DNA of 64,000 nt from positions 201,624 through 265,623 of the forward strand of contig CAJNOP010000203.1 of assembly GCA_905250075.1 (NCBI GenBank). Reading direction: 5' to 3'. Positions 47,076 through 60,900 of this stretch are shown piece by piece. The first letter of the stretch is position 1. Every line of letters begins with the position of its first letter. The position numbers and the translations under genes are program-made. This DNA is from Rotaria sp. Silwood1. Its lineage: Eukaryota > Rotifera > Eurotatoria > Philodinida > Philodinidae. Below the pieces are notes generated by a model that saw nothing but the letters and a program-made list of their open reading frames with translations, made no database searches and was not told the origin of the DNA.

Positions 47076-49440
47076 AGTTGTCAGGAAGACATTTACTATG
47101 ATACCAATTTGAATATTTTCTGTTTCATTCGAATCATGACAGGATATAACCTTACCACTAGTGTCGTGCAAAAAACGATGTTTCTTAATTTCTGTTGTAA
47201 TTTTTACGTTTATAGATGATTACGAAGTCACATAAACAAAGATTAATTTAGCTATTGAAAAACATAATAAGAAAAAAATTTCGGAAACATCAATATTCAT
47301 TGTCGTTACATTTAGAACACCACCTACTCTGTTTTATTTAGGTATTTTAAGGCCAACTTTGTTTTTAAATATCTATAAGCGAGATCAACACAACACAAGA
47401 TACTGTTTTCTTTTCCAAGCTCATTTTCAATACTCGCAAAAATTGTTCAAGTCCATCATGATGCTAATTACGTACAAGAAATATTTTATTTCATATTATT
47501 AATGATAGAAGATTATCTGAAAAAATTTTATCTCACAAACGATCAAAAACGAAGCTGATCCTTTTGAGTAAATCCTACGTAATTTAATACTATTGACTAA
47601 GACAAGAAATAACACTCCATTCGTTTCCCAAACATACGTAACAGTAAGAATTTGTTTTATTTACAAACTAAAGTCGAGTTAGACTCAAAACCAACTCAAT
47701 GTGTCATATTCTAAAAGTAACAGTCAATTATGACTTGATTATTATTGTTGTACCATCGTCAGGATGGCCTGCAAGACGTTATACTTTGGTCAGTATACGT
47801 TTTATGTTTCTTTATTTTTTCGTTATCTATCATTGTTTTTGTCGAATATTATTCTATTGTTTATCATGCGCAATTCAACGGAATGTTTATCTTTTATTCT
47901 TTCTATTATAGAATTCAGTAATTTGAACATAATTGAAAAATTGATTACCCTTGTGATTTGCTACAGAATGTTTTATAATCTTTATTTATTGTTGTGTTCA
48001 CACACATATTATTGTTAATGTATGGAACAATTATGGACTGTTATTAATTATTATTTAGAATGCTTATTCAATGATGAATTTATCATAGTAAAAAAAAATA
48101 AGATCGATATTTATTGTTACTAAATAGGAATTGAATGTCAAATATTCGAGGTATATGGTAAGTTATTTACTCATGCATTAATAATTGTCTTTTAAGAAAA
48201 AGAATAAATAGAATAGATTTATGGAAGAATTACTAATTCTCTAATTGTTGGACACCAATCGACTTTATATTTTACCTAGAGATAGAATTCTTCTTTTTTG
48301 TTTTTTTAGAACAAGTCAACATAAAAATACAGTTTTACTTATAGATAAAGTTAATCGTCTTTAGAAAATTCTGAAAATTTCAAAGAAAATGAAAGTACTT
48401 TTTAGAAACTGTTTACTTTTTTTAATATACATCTCATCTTTCATATAATACCATGATGCTAACTTTATTAAAAGAACAAAATTGAATTAGTTTCATATTC
48501 AACCTTCTTAATTATAATTGAATATAATCAATAATAGTAATTATTATGTCTTTTTTTTTTCTAAATATCAAAAGCAGAAAGAAACATGATGAGTTTTTAT
48601 TATCGAATTCGAAAGTCTTGTTAATTAATGTATTCTAATAAATGATTTTTAACTGAATCAATGAATCGTTTAGTTACATAGTCTTCAGTTGGCTCATCAA
48701 ATTATTCACTCTTTCTAGCGTCGTATCTGTTCCTTCTTTAACCAGGAAAGTGTTTTGTTTACGCATTTGTGAATTTTGTATTGCTTCACAATACATTAGA
48801 TCATTGTTCGTTGAATATTCATGTATTTCATAACTTCACCTAATAAATCTACGTTTAAATAGTGATTAACTATCAAAGTTCGAACGTCTTTTGAAGATTC
48901 CTTTATTTTTAAAAGTACCATACTTTAGTTTGTCAAGAATCAAATACTTGGGCACTTTTAGCTAAGATATTTTACCGTGAATCTTTCCGACGGAAGAAAA
49001 AGGAAACCAAATGTTTAACTCTTGTCCCAGACAATATTCCAACCGCAGACACATAATGACAAAAAAAGGTGACCTTTTATTACTCGATTGGTCTTAAAGA
49101 GGAGTGAAGGGTCAATGTTTTTAGTCGATTTATATCATAAAAACAAGAACAAAAAGACGTAAGGTTTTCAAATATACAGAATGAAAAGGAGAAAAGGTGA
49201 GATTTACCAATAGTTTGGAGCAGTATACAAACTGTACAACTGTAATATTTTCAGCTTGAAAATATCAAATATTTGTTTGGTCAAGATGAACCATTTTTGC
49301 AAATATATTAGGAAAACCTCAGCTATATTCTTATGGAAGCTGACACTCAAAAGGTCAAATTATTTCAAAGATATAAGGATAGCACAGTTATTCATGACCT
49401 CTATACAAATAATTTTGAGCGCCTTTATATATACAATTAT
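47076..49440. other. spacer between duplication units, no gene recognised
   Basis: AT-rich DNA. Short frames near 47700-48018 contain hydrophobic stretches but no family landmarks and are not called. No RNA gene or delimited mobile element is seen. Confidence 0.5.
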
Positions 49441-49521
49441 TGCTTTCTAAATTTATATTATTAAATGAGAAAAGAAATACATTAAAAAATATCGAATGTT
49501 TTTTTTTTCTCCAATGGAAGT

Positions 49522-50001
49522 TTAATGAATAACAGCTTTCATACATCTTAGTGAACAGTTTCCACAATATTTTTCATCTATTTTACAATTATCATCTGAA
49601 TAACATTTTGGAAAACATGGAAATAATATATTTGAATCTGAACGACGAATTCTATCAGCAAGTCTTGCTGGGCAACATCCATCATGTTCTTTAGGGCAAC
49701 AATATGGTTTATCATATCATGAATGAGTTTTACATATACTACCAGCTACTAAACATTTTCGTTCACTATGACTACAAGTTATATTAGTAAATGGTTGATC
49801 ATATACAAATGGATTACATTCACATATTGGACAACCATTTCGAACTAAATATCGTTTACATTTCACTCGACAAAACACTAGAGGTAAACATAAAGATATT
49901 TTTGCAGTGTCTTTTTCTTGTAATTAATGATGATGCTGATGGTGATTGAACATGTAATAGACCAATAAATACAATAAAAAATAAATAAATATAATTTACA
50001 T
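49522..50001 (-). pseudogene. antistasin/WAP-like gene copy D, broken
   Basis: The minus-strand frame of the mature protein runs from SLCLPLVFCRVKCKRYLV to CMKAVIH, stop at 49522. It keeps the middle Cys block that copy B lost (ITCSHSERKCLVAGSIC). An in-frame TGA follows CKTHS, where copy A has Trp (TGG to TGA). As in copy B, the signal-peptide segment and inferred ATG (49999-50001) are out of frame with the mature region, so the frameshift predates the duplication. Probably non-functional. Confidence 0.72.
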
Positions 50002-50052
50002 TGTAAAAGATATTGTTTAGTTTTCGATTGAAAAATAAGAATAGATATGAAG

Positions 50053-50060
50053 TATTTATA
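50053..50060 (-). promoter_or_regulatory. TATAAATA box of copy D
   Basis: Minus-strand TATAAATA about 50 nt upstream of the copy D start, identical to the site of copy B. Confidence 0.4.
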
Positions 50061-50274
50061 TGTTTGTATGTATTATCTATTTTAATTGATGAATGAAAGA
50101 TAAAAATAACAAACGCAAATGTATATCAAGGTATGAAGTCAATACCTAGTCGATAGATGATATCAATTGTATGATAATCTTCATATTAAAACTCAGATTT
50201 TTGCTAAAAAATCTGCGCAAATATCTATTTTTATGCTATCATTTACTAATTCAGAGATATATTAAGTCATCATG

Positions 50275-50282
50275 TATAAATA
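50275..50282 (+). promoter_or_regulatory. TATAAATA box of copy E
   Basis: TATAAATA 44 nt before the ATG of the intact copy E. The same octamer precedes copies A, B and D. Confidence 0.5.
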
Positions 50283-50318
50283 GGATAAGATAGATTATCA
50301 AATAACATCAAATAAACA

Positions 50319-50750
50319 ATGTCTAACATCATACAATTTTCATTGATCTCACTGATCGTCTTCTTAACATTATCAAATGCTGAAACAAATCTTTCAGCTT
50401 TGAATGTTAACCCAAACATTATTATTAGACCAAGATGTTGTCCATTCATTTGTTTCATAAAATGTAAGCGATATATAATTCGAAATGGTTGTCGAACATG
50501 TGAATGTAATCCATGTGTATATGATAATCCTATTGAAAATGTAAGATGTGGTAGAGGAAATCGTCAATGTGCATTACATGGTGGTATATGTAAAGGAAAT
50601 CAAGTGACAGATAGATTGTATTGTTGTTCAAATACATCAAATATAATATTTGCATGTTTTTCAAGATGTTCTTCGAATCGAAATTGTAGAGTTGGACAAA
50701 AATGTTGTGGAACGTGTTCACAGCGATGTGTTCCTGCAATTATTCCATAG
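50319..50750 (+). CDS. secreted antistasin/WAP-like cysteine-rich protein (copy E)
   Basis: A 143-aa intronless frame. The signal peptide is residues 1-21 (MSNIIQFSLISLIVFLTLSN). The mature region holds an antistasin-like block CFIKCKRYIIRNGCRTCECN, a middle block CGRGNRQCALHGGIC and a WAP-like end CFSRCSSNRNCRVGQKCCGT followed by CSQRC. All family Cys are present and there is no stop, so it is the only intact gene of the duplicated pairs. It is related to copy A at 26847 but with a different N-terminus and a shorter region between the middle and WAP-like blocks. Likely a secreted protease inhibitor or defence peptide; the target is unknown. Confidence 0.75.
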   Translation: MSNIIQFSLISLIVFLTLSNAETNLSALNVNPNIIIRPRCCPFICFIKCKRYIIRNGCRTCECNPCVYDNPIENVRCGRGNRQCALHGGICKGNQVTDRLYCCSNTSNIIFACFSRCSSNRNCRVGQKCCGTCSQRCVPAIIP

Positions 50751-51550
50751 AAATGTGATGAAGAAAATACAAATTTTTACATCATATTTATTGCTTCTTT
50801 TTTTTTTGTTCTAATCCATAATAATTTGTTACTTTACATAGAAATATAATAAATCTTTAGCATTGTATTTGTTTCATTCATGTTAATTTGCATGTATTAC
50901 TATAAAACACATAAAGTAAACAAAGCATGATAAGCTTTGTCATCTCTTTTTTGCAACTGTCTATAAGAGGACAATGTTATTTTTAGTATTTGTTTCTAAT
51001 TGTGAATTATCAACATAGGATGACTAATTTCAAAAAAAAGTAGACATTGTTAGTGATACATACTAGTGAGAATAGCAATCAGATTAAATGACCTCAACAA
51101 TGCAACTTTAATCGAGCATGTTACTTTGTAGAGTAAAAGAGATGTTTACGATAATACATAGATACGGTGTAATTTTAAAATCAAACGATAAATATCGCTA
51201 TGAAGATAGTAGTGAAACAACATATATTTTTTTCAACTGTGTGAATTAATCATCTTCCCGTTAAAACTAGCCACTTGACACACAATTTTTATTACTTGTT
51301 ATAGAAAGAAAGATTTTTATCATATCCATATGTCTATATTCATAGCTGTGTTTACTAAACATATTCCAATAATATATCTTCAATAGAAAGTTATTAATTG
51401 TAACAACATTGGATTTCATTATAGTAGATTACGTTAAATATATTTTGATAATGAAAATTTTCTCCGGATAAAAACCAAGAGAAGTAATAATTTTTTTTTC
51501 ACATAAAAGAAATCTACCGACGTAAATTGAAAAGCAAGAATAATGTAAGC

Positions 51551-54500
51551 TACAACTTGTGCCTATAATAAGACGAGTTTTAAAACTTTTAAATGGTCCT
51601 CATGTACATCAAAAATAACAAAGTCTAACATTTAAAACTAACTATTAGAAACGAAACAAGACTTCGATTTTTTTCTGGATCTCATAAATGATATTGTGAT
51701 CTATTTTTTCGAATATTCAAGCTTTATTGTACAGTAGAAAACTACTCGAAATATCAATTATGGAAATTTTTTAAACAATAAATTTTTCTTGAGTTGCAGA
51801 GTCAGTAACAATGTGACATACTTTTGCCAAAATTTACAAAAAAATCCAGCAGGAAACAAAATAGATAAAAAATTTTGTTTATTTTAGAAGCCTAATGAAT
51901 TTCTCAGTATCGATATCACATTTTTTTTGTTTCGCAGTGAGAATATACAGTGTGTCGATTGCTTCAAAATTTAAAAAAAAAAAGTCCTTTTTAATAGTGT
52001 GAATCTGTATGCTTTTCTATTTTCTTGCTTTCCCTAATACATAACTGTCTATATACATGGTATACAAGTATGTTTTTTTATCCTCTTATTCATTCATAAA
52101 GTACATATGTTTAGTTCTAGCATGATATAATGATCTAGAATAATTTTGATTGTTTTATATTTAGCTTCATCATGTTAAAAAACAAAGAAAATTATAGGAT
52201 AGCACATCCGGAGAAGTTTTTATATATAATTTACATATAGGACACGCTGAACTTTAAACAACATGAGCAAAACAGAAGAAAGAAAAAGAATACAGAATAA
52301 ATATATAAGAAAAACAAAATATTATGATATTAATTTATGAATTTTCTATGGGATCAGAAATGTATTGGACAATATCTCATAAGGATATTAAAAAAAGATG
52401 AAAACTTGCTAGGTTTTCTGGTTAATAATGAATAATCTTCACATTATTCGATGACACAGACATCCATTCATGTTTGCGTCTTCTAATCCTACGGGAACAT
52501 TTCAAATATATATATATATAGTATAGTAACGAATGATGATTATGTATAATGAAAAATTTAAGTAAAAAAAAAGTAGTGAATTTTATTAACTTCGGATGAA
52601 AAGTTCTAAAGTTTAATACTATATTTAATAGTTTTGAGATTAAAAAAAAAACATAATAATCCAATGCTAGTCGATGATGAGAAATATAGAAGTGTATATT
52701 CTAATGTTTTCTGATGATGTATAGAAACCTTGATACGTAATAATCATTGGACAGAAAAAAGAAAGGTTTCGTTATATAAGATTATAATACTTCTTATGAT
52801 AATCTTGCTCGAAAGTAAAGTTAATATAGATTTTCTTTTCATATAAATTTTTTTTTACTTTTTTTAAAAAATTTAATGGTTGTAATATGTTTATTATTGA
52901 ATGACTCTTGAATATTATACATGATGAAAGAATTTCAAAAATTGATCGAGAAAAAAAAAAAAACATGTATTTTTTATATTTCACATGTGAAGAAATACAC
53001 GGAAATATGAGAGGAAGTACGGAGAAATACAATAAAATATAAGATAAATGAATAATTTTTTTTTTTTTCATTTTCTTAGAAATTTATTTCTATAGAAAAA
53101 AAAAAACTTTCCTATCTGAATAATAAATTTTCAAAGAGATTAGTTTTGATCGTTACAATTTAAATCAACATTCATAATCGTATATTTTTATCCTTGAATA
53201 ATTAACACATCGATTGTTTACATATATATATATATATTATTTACTTGAAAATAAAAATAATCATACCATAGAGTTCGAATTAATTAGAAATATTTTTAGT
53301 GTTGAAATTTGCTTCTTTTATCATTATACTGTAATCATCATTGTTGGCTTTTTTTTTTCTTTTTGATCAACGAGCATGTCATCATTTACCATTTCTCATT
53401 AACATTAATGTTAATAATAATGTTACTGTTATCATACCCTGTTGATTCTAGATTGAGTTTATCTCTCTCTCATCAAGTTTTATATATGTTTCCATTTTAT
53501 TTCCTGTTTTGATCTGTATGAATTTTCTATTATTTTTTTTTATATGCTTCAAGTATTATTTAAACATAAGTGTTAACAATTGATGCAAATACTACAAGCA
53601 ACATATGAGGTTAATCTGACCAAAAATATTTTAGCAAAATATAAAAGTTTGTATTTCTTTCTTTTTGATGAAATTAATTAGTTAAGAATTTGAATATTAG
53701 AATTTGTTGTTCTTATCTTTGTACAACAAATTAAATTAATAATTTGTATAATATTTGATTAAATTTATTTATTTTGCTATTTTTATCATAAATGTCATAA
53801 AAACAAAGTATTAAGTTTATAGCTTCTATATAATCAAAATTGACATGAAAGTTCTATATTTGCACTTGGACAAAAACACAAATATATGATAATAATCAAA
53901 TAAAGTAAGTTATTATTTATTAATTTCCATAAGAAAATTTAATTTATTTAACTTTTCTGATTTATTTACATATTATAATTTAATCGAAAATAATTTCTTA
54001 ATATTTTTATATTGACCTTTCATCTCAAAATTATATTATTTTATTACTATTGATATTAAAAAAGTTTTTTTTTTTGTTTGTACTTCTTCATTCAGTTGTT
54101 TAATGTAATATTGAAATACTTTCTTGTAAGTTATTTAAGAAAAAATAAAGATTCTATTTTATTCTTACGAGCAAAGTCTTCCAATTGATTAATTACTTTT
54201 GAGTTATGATTAAATATATTCTATAGACCGTTATGAGATATGAATATTTTGTAAAGAGTTTTAGCCTTTAGCTTATTACTATTGAGATAAAGTATTCTTA
54301 AAGTAAATGAGATTGACCCCTTTAGGAACATCAGGAAAAATGATTTTTTTCAATTTTTGATTTAAAACTTTGTACAAAGATATAAGTCTTCATATGAATA
54401 ATTTATTATGAAAATTTGTTTTCATTCTGCAATTAGAAAAGATTGGGAAACTTTTTTTTCAAACATTTGATCTATTTTTTGCAGTAATAAGATAAAGATT

Positions 54501-57500
54501 TGAACTTTATTGAGTGTATTAGGATCTAGATGACATAGATACTTATGATTAAAAAGTAATTAATCAGTAGACGAAATTTCTTTTGTCAGATTGAAAACAA
54601 AAAAAAAGAAAAATCTAAATCTCATTTAATCCTATTTTTTTATTAGTCAAAATACATAAGAACAAAAATTTATTAGATTTTCTTTTATTATTATTGATTT
54701 AACTAAAGTTAAAATATGTATATTTGTTATAAACGAAATCATCATATTTGTATTTCCTAAATGTTCAGTTTTTTTTTATATATGACGAAAGGACATTTTC
54801 TTTCTTTGTTGTTCCTATGAAATATTGTGTTTGTCAATATTAAGTATTAGTACTTTTTTTTTTACGCTAATGTTTTTTCATAAGTCTAATAAAACATAGA
54901 ATGAAGAGGAAATATATGAATATGTGTACTAAACTAATAGTAATTAGAAAATTTGATCAATACATTTTTAAGGAAGTACTAGAAAATCGTATTATTATGT
55001 TAGTAACAGATAAATAGTCAATTGCATAATTTCAAAGTCGAGATTTTATATTGCTTTTGTATAATATCAAAATATTTATTTATTTTTGATGACTTTAAAA
55101 ATATTTAGTCTCAAAAAAAAAAAAAAAAAAAGACACAATATTTCTAATTCTATATTTAATAAAAGCATAAAATTCTAATTATTATTCATAGTTTTTTATT
55201 TTTCTCAGATACTTTCACACAGATCAAATATGAAACAATTATTGACATTAGAAATTTCAGGGTCAAACTCATTATTTTTCTATCTCTCAAAGATTATCTC
55301 ATCACTCGAACAAAAACTAAGATAAAATTTTTAAGACCATATTCAAAAAAAATGCACAATATACCAATCCTAATCCATAGTTTTTGACGCATCTTGGAAA
55401 TACTTTCAAAATATCTACAAAATAAACAAATTGTTTGATCCATCCATTAGTTTATCTTAATTTGATGTATATATAAAAACACAATGTTCAAATTTTATTT
55501 ATTAATGATTGTCCTCCAATATGTTGAAGCAATCTTAAAGAGAAATAGTCTAAGACCATGGATCTTTCACAAGGAATTTTCTTTTTTTTTTGACATTGCA
55601 GAAATTAATTAATCTTTAAAGCTGACAAGGCTTACAATTCTCCTAGATAGCAGAAGAATGTTTTGCGGTGAATAGTTCTTTTTTTTCTCTTTGTCAAATT
55701 ATGATTTTTAAAAGTGTAAAATGTTACACATCTAATTCTTTTTTTTGTGACATGTTCGTTCTCTGCAAAATCTCTAGAGACAATACAATGTTCTTATTAT
55801 GTTTTATTAGAATAAATTTATAAGATAGAAGGTAGCAAAAAAGAAAAGTAATAAATCATAAGATTTATTTGAGTCTACTAGTCTTTTTTTTTTGTTTTGT
55901 TTCTTTTCTTTTTGATGATCAAAATCTTTTTAATTATGATAAAGTGTTATGTAGGCGTATAATATTTATATCACATCGTTACTTTTCTCTTATTTATTCA
56001 TATGATTTTCTTTTTTCTTATAAAAGTCAATTGACCTATTTTTAATCAGTTCACAATCAACAAGTATGACTTCTTTTCCTCAAACATTCCATCAGTTTTC
56101 TTTTTCTTTTGACAACATACACAGTTAGCTAAAAGCAAATGACGTTTTTCTTAAAGATTTCTTTTTCTTGTTATTAGAACTAGAGAAAAAAAAAATGTCG
56201 ATGATGATGATGAGGATGATGATGATGATCGACTGAAAACGAACGGCTGTCAATGTAATCAAAAAGAATATGTTAAATGAACATACATTCATATGTCAGT
56301 TTTTTTTTTGGCTTTCTTGTATTCATCGCAATTATTATCCTTATGAAGACAACAATACTTAGAAAACAATAGATATATCGAATCGTTTGTTAACATATAT
56401 ATATATACATGTCAATTCTATCATATTCATTTTGTTTTATTATATGAGAAACTACTTCTCTCTCTCTCTTTTTTTTTATTAATCGAACCGAATTACTTAG
56501 ATATGTTTTATTACTTATTTAAAATTATTTTTAAATGTATAAATAAATATTCAAACTTCGAGTTTGTATTAGAAAAGATAAAAAAAAAAAATTGTAACAA
56601 TATTATTCATCAGTCTCTTCTGACCTATAAAAAATGCGTAAAAGTCATTTAATATATATATAAATATAAATGTAAGTTTCTAATATGATACTTGTTCTTA
56701 TCATATGAATCTAATAGAATAATAATAAAAATGATAGGCTAGAAAAAAAAAATTTAACAATGCTTTATTTATCTGTATGATAAAAATAAAGAATTATAAA
56801 ATGATGAAGATAAGAATCTCGGAAAAATCATTCAATCAAAAGGAAAAAAAATTCATAAGAGTTAGAAGTATTGAAACCCAAAAGAAAAACAAAACATTTC
56901 TTTATCATAATAATGACAAAGATTTTTTGTTTTTTCTGATTCAAGAAATATAAGAAGTTGAGAATCGAGTGAAATACTCATCTTACACTGTTTTTTTGTT
57001 CTCGATCTTTACTCCTTTTTTTGTTTTTCTTTCTTTTTACAACATTATATAGTTTATATAAATAAAATAAGAAAATCCTTTCTTTGTATAGATTCTTTTA
57101 TAGTCTTGAAATATTTCATATTAGAATTAGAAAATCGTATTGTTGAGTCTAGCAGATACTTGTTTTTATCTCTTTCTCTCAATTTTCTTTTTTTCCCTTT
57201 GCTTTCCTGCTTTTCTTTATATTTGAGATGCATTATTGTTACTATAGAGGACATCACCAATATTTTTATTCCTAATAATGTTGCATTTTTCTTCTATCAT
57301 TGAGTTTTTCTTTCTAAATGTTCATCTTGAGAGTGAACATGATCATTTTTCAGAAGTTGAAGGACAACATAAGTAAAGAATGATGATAGACAAAAGAAGA
57401 AAAAAAAAATATTGCGTTTTAACCATGTCATCATTCATATTCAGAACACTTTTAAGCTAATAGGTTTCAACAAGTCACTTAGAAATCTTTCTCGAGCTCT

Positions 57501-57906
57501 TTTCCTTTTTTTTTTTTTTACTTGTCTTAACGAAATTAAATGTACTTTCTAGATCGATGAAAATATTTGAGATGTTTCTTCTTTTTCTATCTTGTGTACG
57601 TCATTTCCGCACATAAATACTATTAAAAAATATGAATTAGTAAACGGAAATCATTTGATCTTAGTATATTATGTTAAACGATTTGTCGACTTGTTGATTC
57701 TATAATACGAATATATGGAGGAAAAAAAAAAACGAAGAAATTTTTTTCTCTTCACAGATTTTATTTTCTATCTGTTTAGATTTGATTTTTTTTTTGTATT
57801 TGTATATTTTCACGATATTAACTTTATTATACAAATATTCTTATAAAAATTTATTTAATATTTTTTGATTCTATTATAAATTTGTTTATTCATATGTATT
57901 ATTCAT
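51551..57906. other. 6.3-kb AT-rich region without recognisable genes
   Basis: Long A- and T-runs, (TA)n microsatellites (about 52507-52520, 53222-53237, 56396-56406) and a (GAT)n-type run at about 56200-56230. The open frames are short and show no codon bias or family motif. It probably includes the upstream regulatory region of the receptor gene at 57907. I see no RNA gene, array or delimited transposon. Confidence 0.55.
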
Positions 57907-60900
57907 ATGCAAGTTCTATCTCAATTTCATTCTATTGTCTCATTGACAACATTAAATAATTCAAATGATAATTTAACATTATCAATTTTACCCGATATTT
58001 ATAATAGTTCATTAACTCGACCAATTTTAGCAACTATTTTAATTGCTCTTTGTTTATCAATTATTATTATATTAACTATACTTGGAAATATTCTTGTTTT
58101 AATTGCATTATGTATTGATTTTGCGCTTCGTTCACCAACTCATTTACTAATGGGTAATTTAGCATGTGCTGATTTATTACTAGGTAATTAATATATATAT
58201 ATATATTTTGTTTTTTTTTAAGCTATAAAGAAAATAAAGTCTGTTCTATGTTCTTTCTCTGTAAAAAAACAAATATGATAGTTATTATTTGCTTCTATAG
58301 TCTAAATGAGACTATTGTATGTCATTTTTTTTTGTTCGGCCTTGTTACATAAAAAATATGACAAAATATTAATTGGAATACAAAAAAAAAAAAAAAAAGA
58401 AAGCTACTGTCAACAAATCAATCTTGTTAGAATCTTTTAATGTTTGTTTAATAGAGAATATTTTCTTATGAATAACGTGATTAAAAAATATTGACGTCAC
58501 ACACTAGTTCCTAGAAAAATAAATAATATATGTTCTTTTTGAAAGTTCATGAACTTGAAACATTTATCGGATCTGTCTAATGACAAACTATTTCCGATTA
58601 TAGCCTTTAAATAATATCATGATAGATAATCTTCAAGCAAGACTTTGAAGATTATAGGATGTATGTGAATAATGTTTCACTAGTATTATAAAGTTTGAAA
58701 ACAAAAAAAGAAAAGCAATTTTACTTATCTTTTTTTTCTTCTTTTCTTCTAGGATAATAATTGAAAAGAAAGATTATCGAAATAAATCGTCGAGTTTCTT
58801 TTGATAATATATTCTAAGAATGTCGCCATAAGTTTTGAGCTCCTTCAAAAATACGCTCTTGTCAATAGCCATATTAGCAAAATGAAGAGTATAGAATTTC
58901 GATAAGATGTATACTAATTAAATTATTTTGAATTATTGAAAGAAGAAAAGGGGACATATCATTTCATCCTCTCGAGGCGTCATAATAGTACTTCATCATT
59001 GTTTTTGCTTATATTTAATTGAAATTAAGTTCTATCTTTTTCTTCTGATATCTATCGGTCATAAATGAATTTTTCATATGCATACAACAGATGACACTCA
59101 AACATATTTGCCAGTGATAGTTGTTTTGATGAAAACAAAAAAAAACATATTTTTTTTTAAAGATTTACAAAATAAGATATGAAAAATAAATTTTTTAGGT
59201 ATTACTGTTTTACCATTTTCTGCTACTCTCGAAATTCTCGAAGGTAAATGGTTATTTGGTCAAACATTTTGTCATATATGGCTTGCTATTGATGTTCTTT
59301 ATTGTACAGCAAGTATTTATGGTTTAATGTTTATTTCAATAGAACGTTATATTGGTGTAACACAACCATTACGTTATCCAATAATTATAACACATCATCG
59401 TACAATATTTGCTATATTAATAGCATGGTTAGTTGCTATAATTGTTTCAATTGTTCCATTTCTTGATTGGAATAAAAAAGTTAAATCAACTGATCAAAGT
59501 TGTTTAGTTAATGATAATTTATTTTATGTTTTATTTTCATGTTCATTTTCATTTTATATACCATTAATTATTATACTTGTTGTATATGGACGTATTTATG
59601 GTGAAGCATTACGACAATATGAATTTTTAAATGGTGGAGAAAAAAAAGTTCGTGTTAAAGAAATTGATGGAGAAGAATGTGTAACATTACGTGTACATAT
59701 ACCACAACATTTAACAGCATCAACAACATCATTATCAAATGGTCATACATCAAATACTTCAATAATAACATATGGAAAAAGAATTTCAACACAAATAACA
59801 CCATCTAGTTCAAATAAATTATCAAAATTTAAACGAGAACGAAAAGCAGGTAAAAAAAAGAAAATTAAAATTAACTTTCTTTTTTTTTCTTTTTCTTTTT
59901 GTTATGATTCTTTAGCTAAAACATTGGGTATTGTTGTTGGAATGTTTATTTTATGTTGGTCACCATTTTTTCTTCTATTACCAATAAGTAATTAATACAA
60001 AAAGAAAATGAGAAAGAATTTCATTGGATTTAGTGGTTTATTCTGAAGCAGTGTACCATTTATACGGTTTTTGCAAAAAAACAAATTGTGTGACGTATCG
60101 AATAGTTTATAAAAAAAAAATCAAGTTTTTATGAAAATTTTCATTTGTTGAAAGTCGATACATCGATTATAAGTCTTGAAGAATATTATAGGATGTTTCG
60201 CAAACATTGTAAATGATAATGAATAATTTTCATCATTATTTTCTTCATAACTAAAAATCGTTTCTTTTCATAGGTCTAGATTATTTTGAGATTATAAGAT
60301 ATTCTAGTGTGTTCAATTCTGTACTATAGAAAAGAAAATGAGTACCAGCATGAAGCTTTCTCATAAATTGCATACTATTAAGCTCTACATGTTTTACATA
60401 TAACATCTTTCGGAACAGCACGTAATCATTATCAACTTGCACGATTTTCCTATATAAAGGGACAGGTTATATTGACGATCTTTTAAGAATTCTCAATAGT
60501 CCTATCAAAGCATTCCAGTTGAACTAATATAACTATACGAAATTTTCTTTTTGAAATAAACTTGAAATATTTATAGAAGTTTTCATCTAGACCTAAGAAA
60601 AGGAGAAAACGTTTTTTAAGTATCAAAAAAAAAGCAACGATGAAAACTATTTGTATCGAATTGAGTTTAAAAGCAAAATTTGTATAGTTTTGCTTTAGAG
60701 AATATTCTATGAATTACATTATTTATAAGTATCATATATAGATTGACTTTCAAAATTATTCACTCAGATTTATTGTCAATTCTTTTTTTTCATTGTGGTA
60801 CCTGATAATAGAAATCTTCATTTTTGAAGATAGAAAATGATAACGTGGAAATTAAATTTTTCAGCTCATAGGATTTTCAAATAGAATTCTCTACAATGTT

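Larger units (their letters stand above)
49441..51550. repeat. segmental duplication unit 2 (antistasin/WAP pair D-E)
   Basis: Direct repeat of 44911-47075 with the same gene order and orientation (D minus, E plus) and near-identical sequence between the two genes. It is offset by about 4.5 kb. Confidence 0.75.

Noticed and set aside
47699-48018. Hydrophobic overlapping frames of 70 and 84 codons
   Set aside because: They suggest membrane segments, but no GPCR or transporter landmark is present and T-rich DNA gives such frames by chance.
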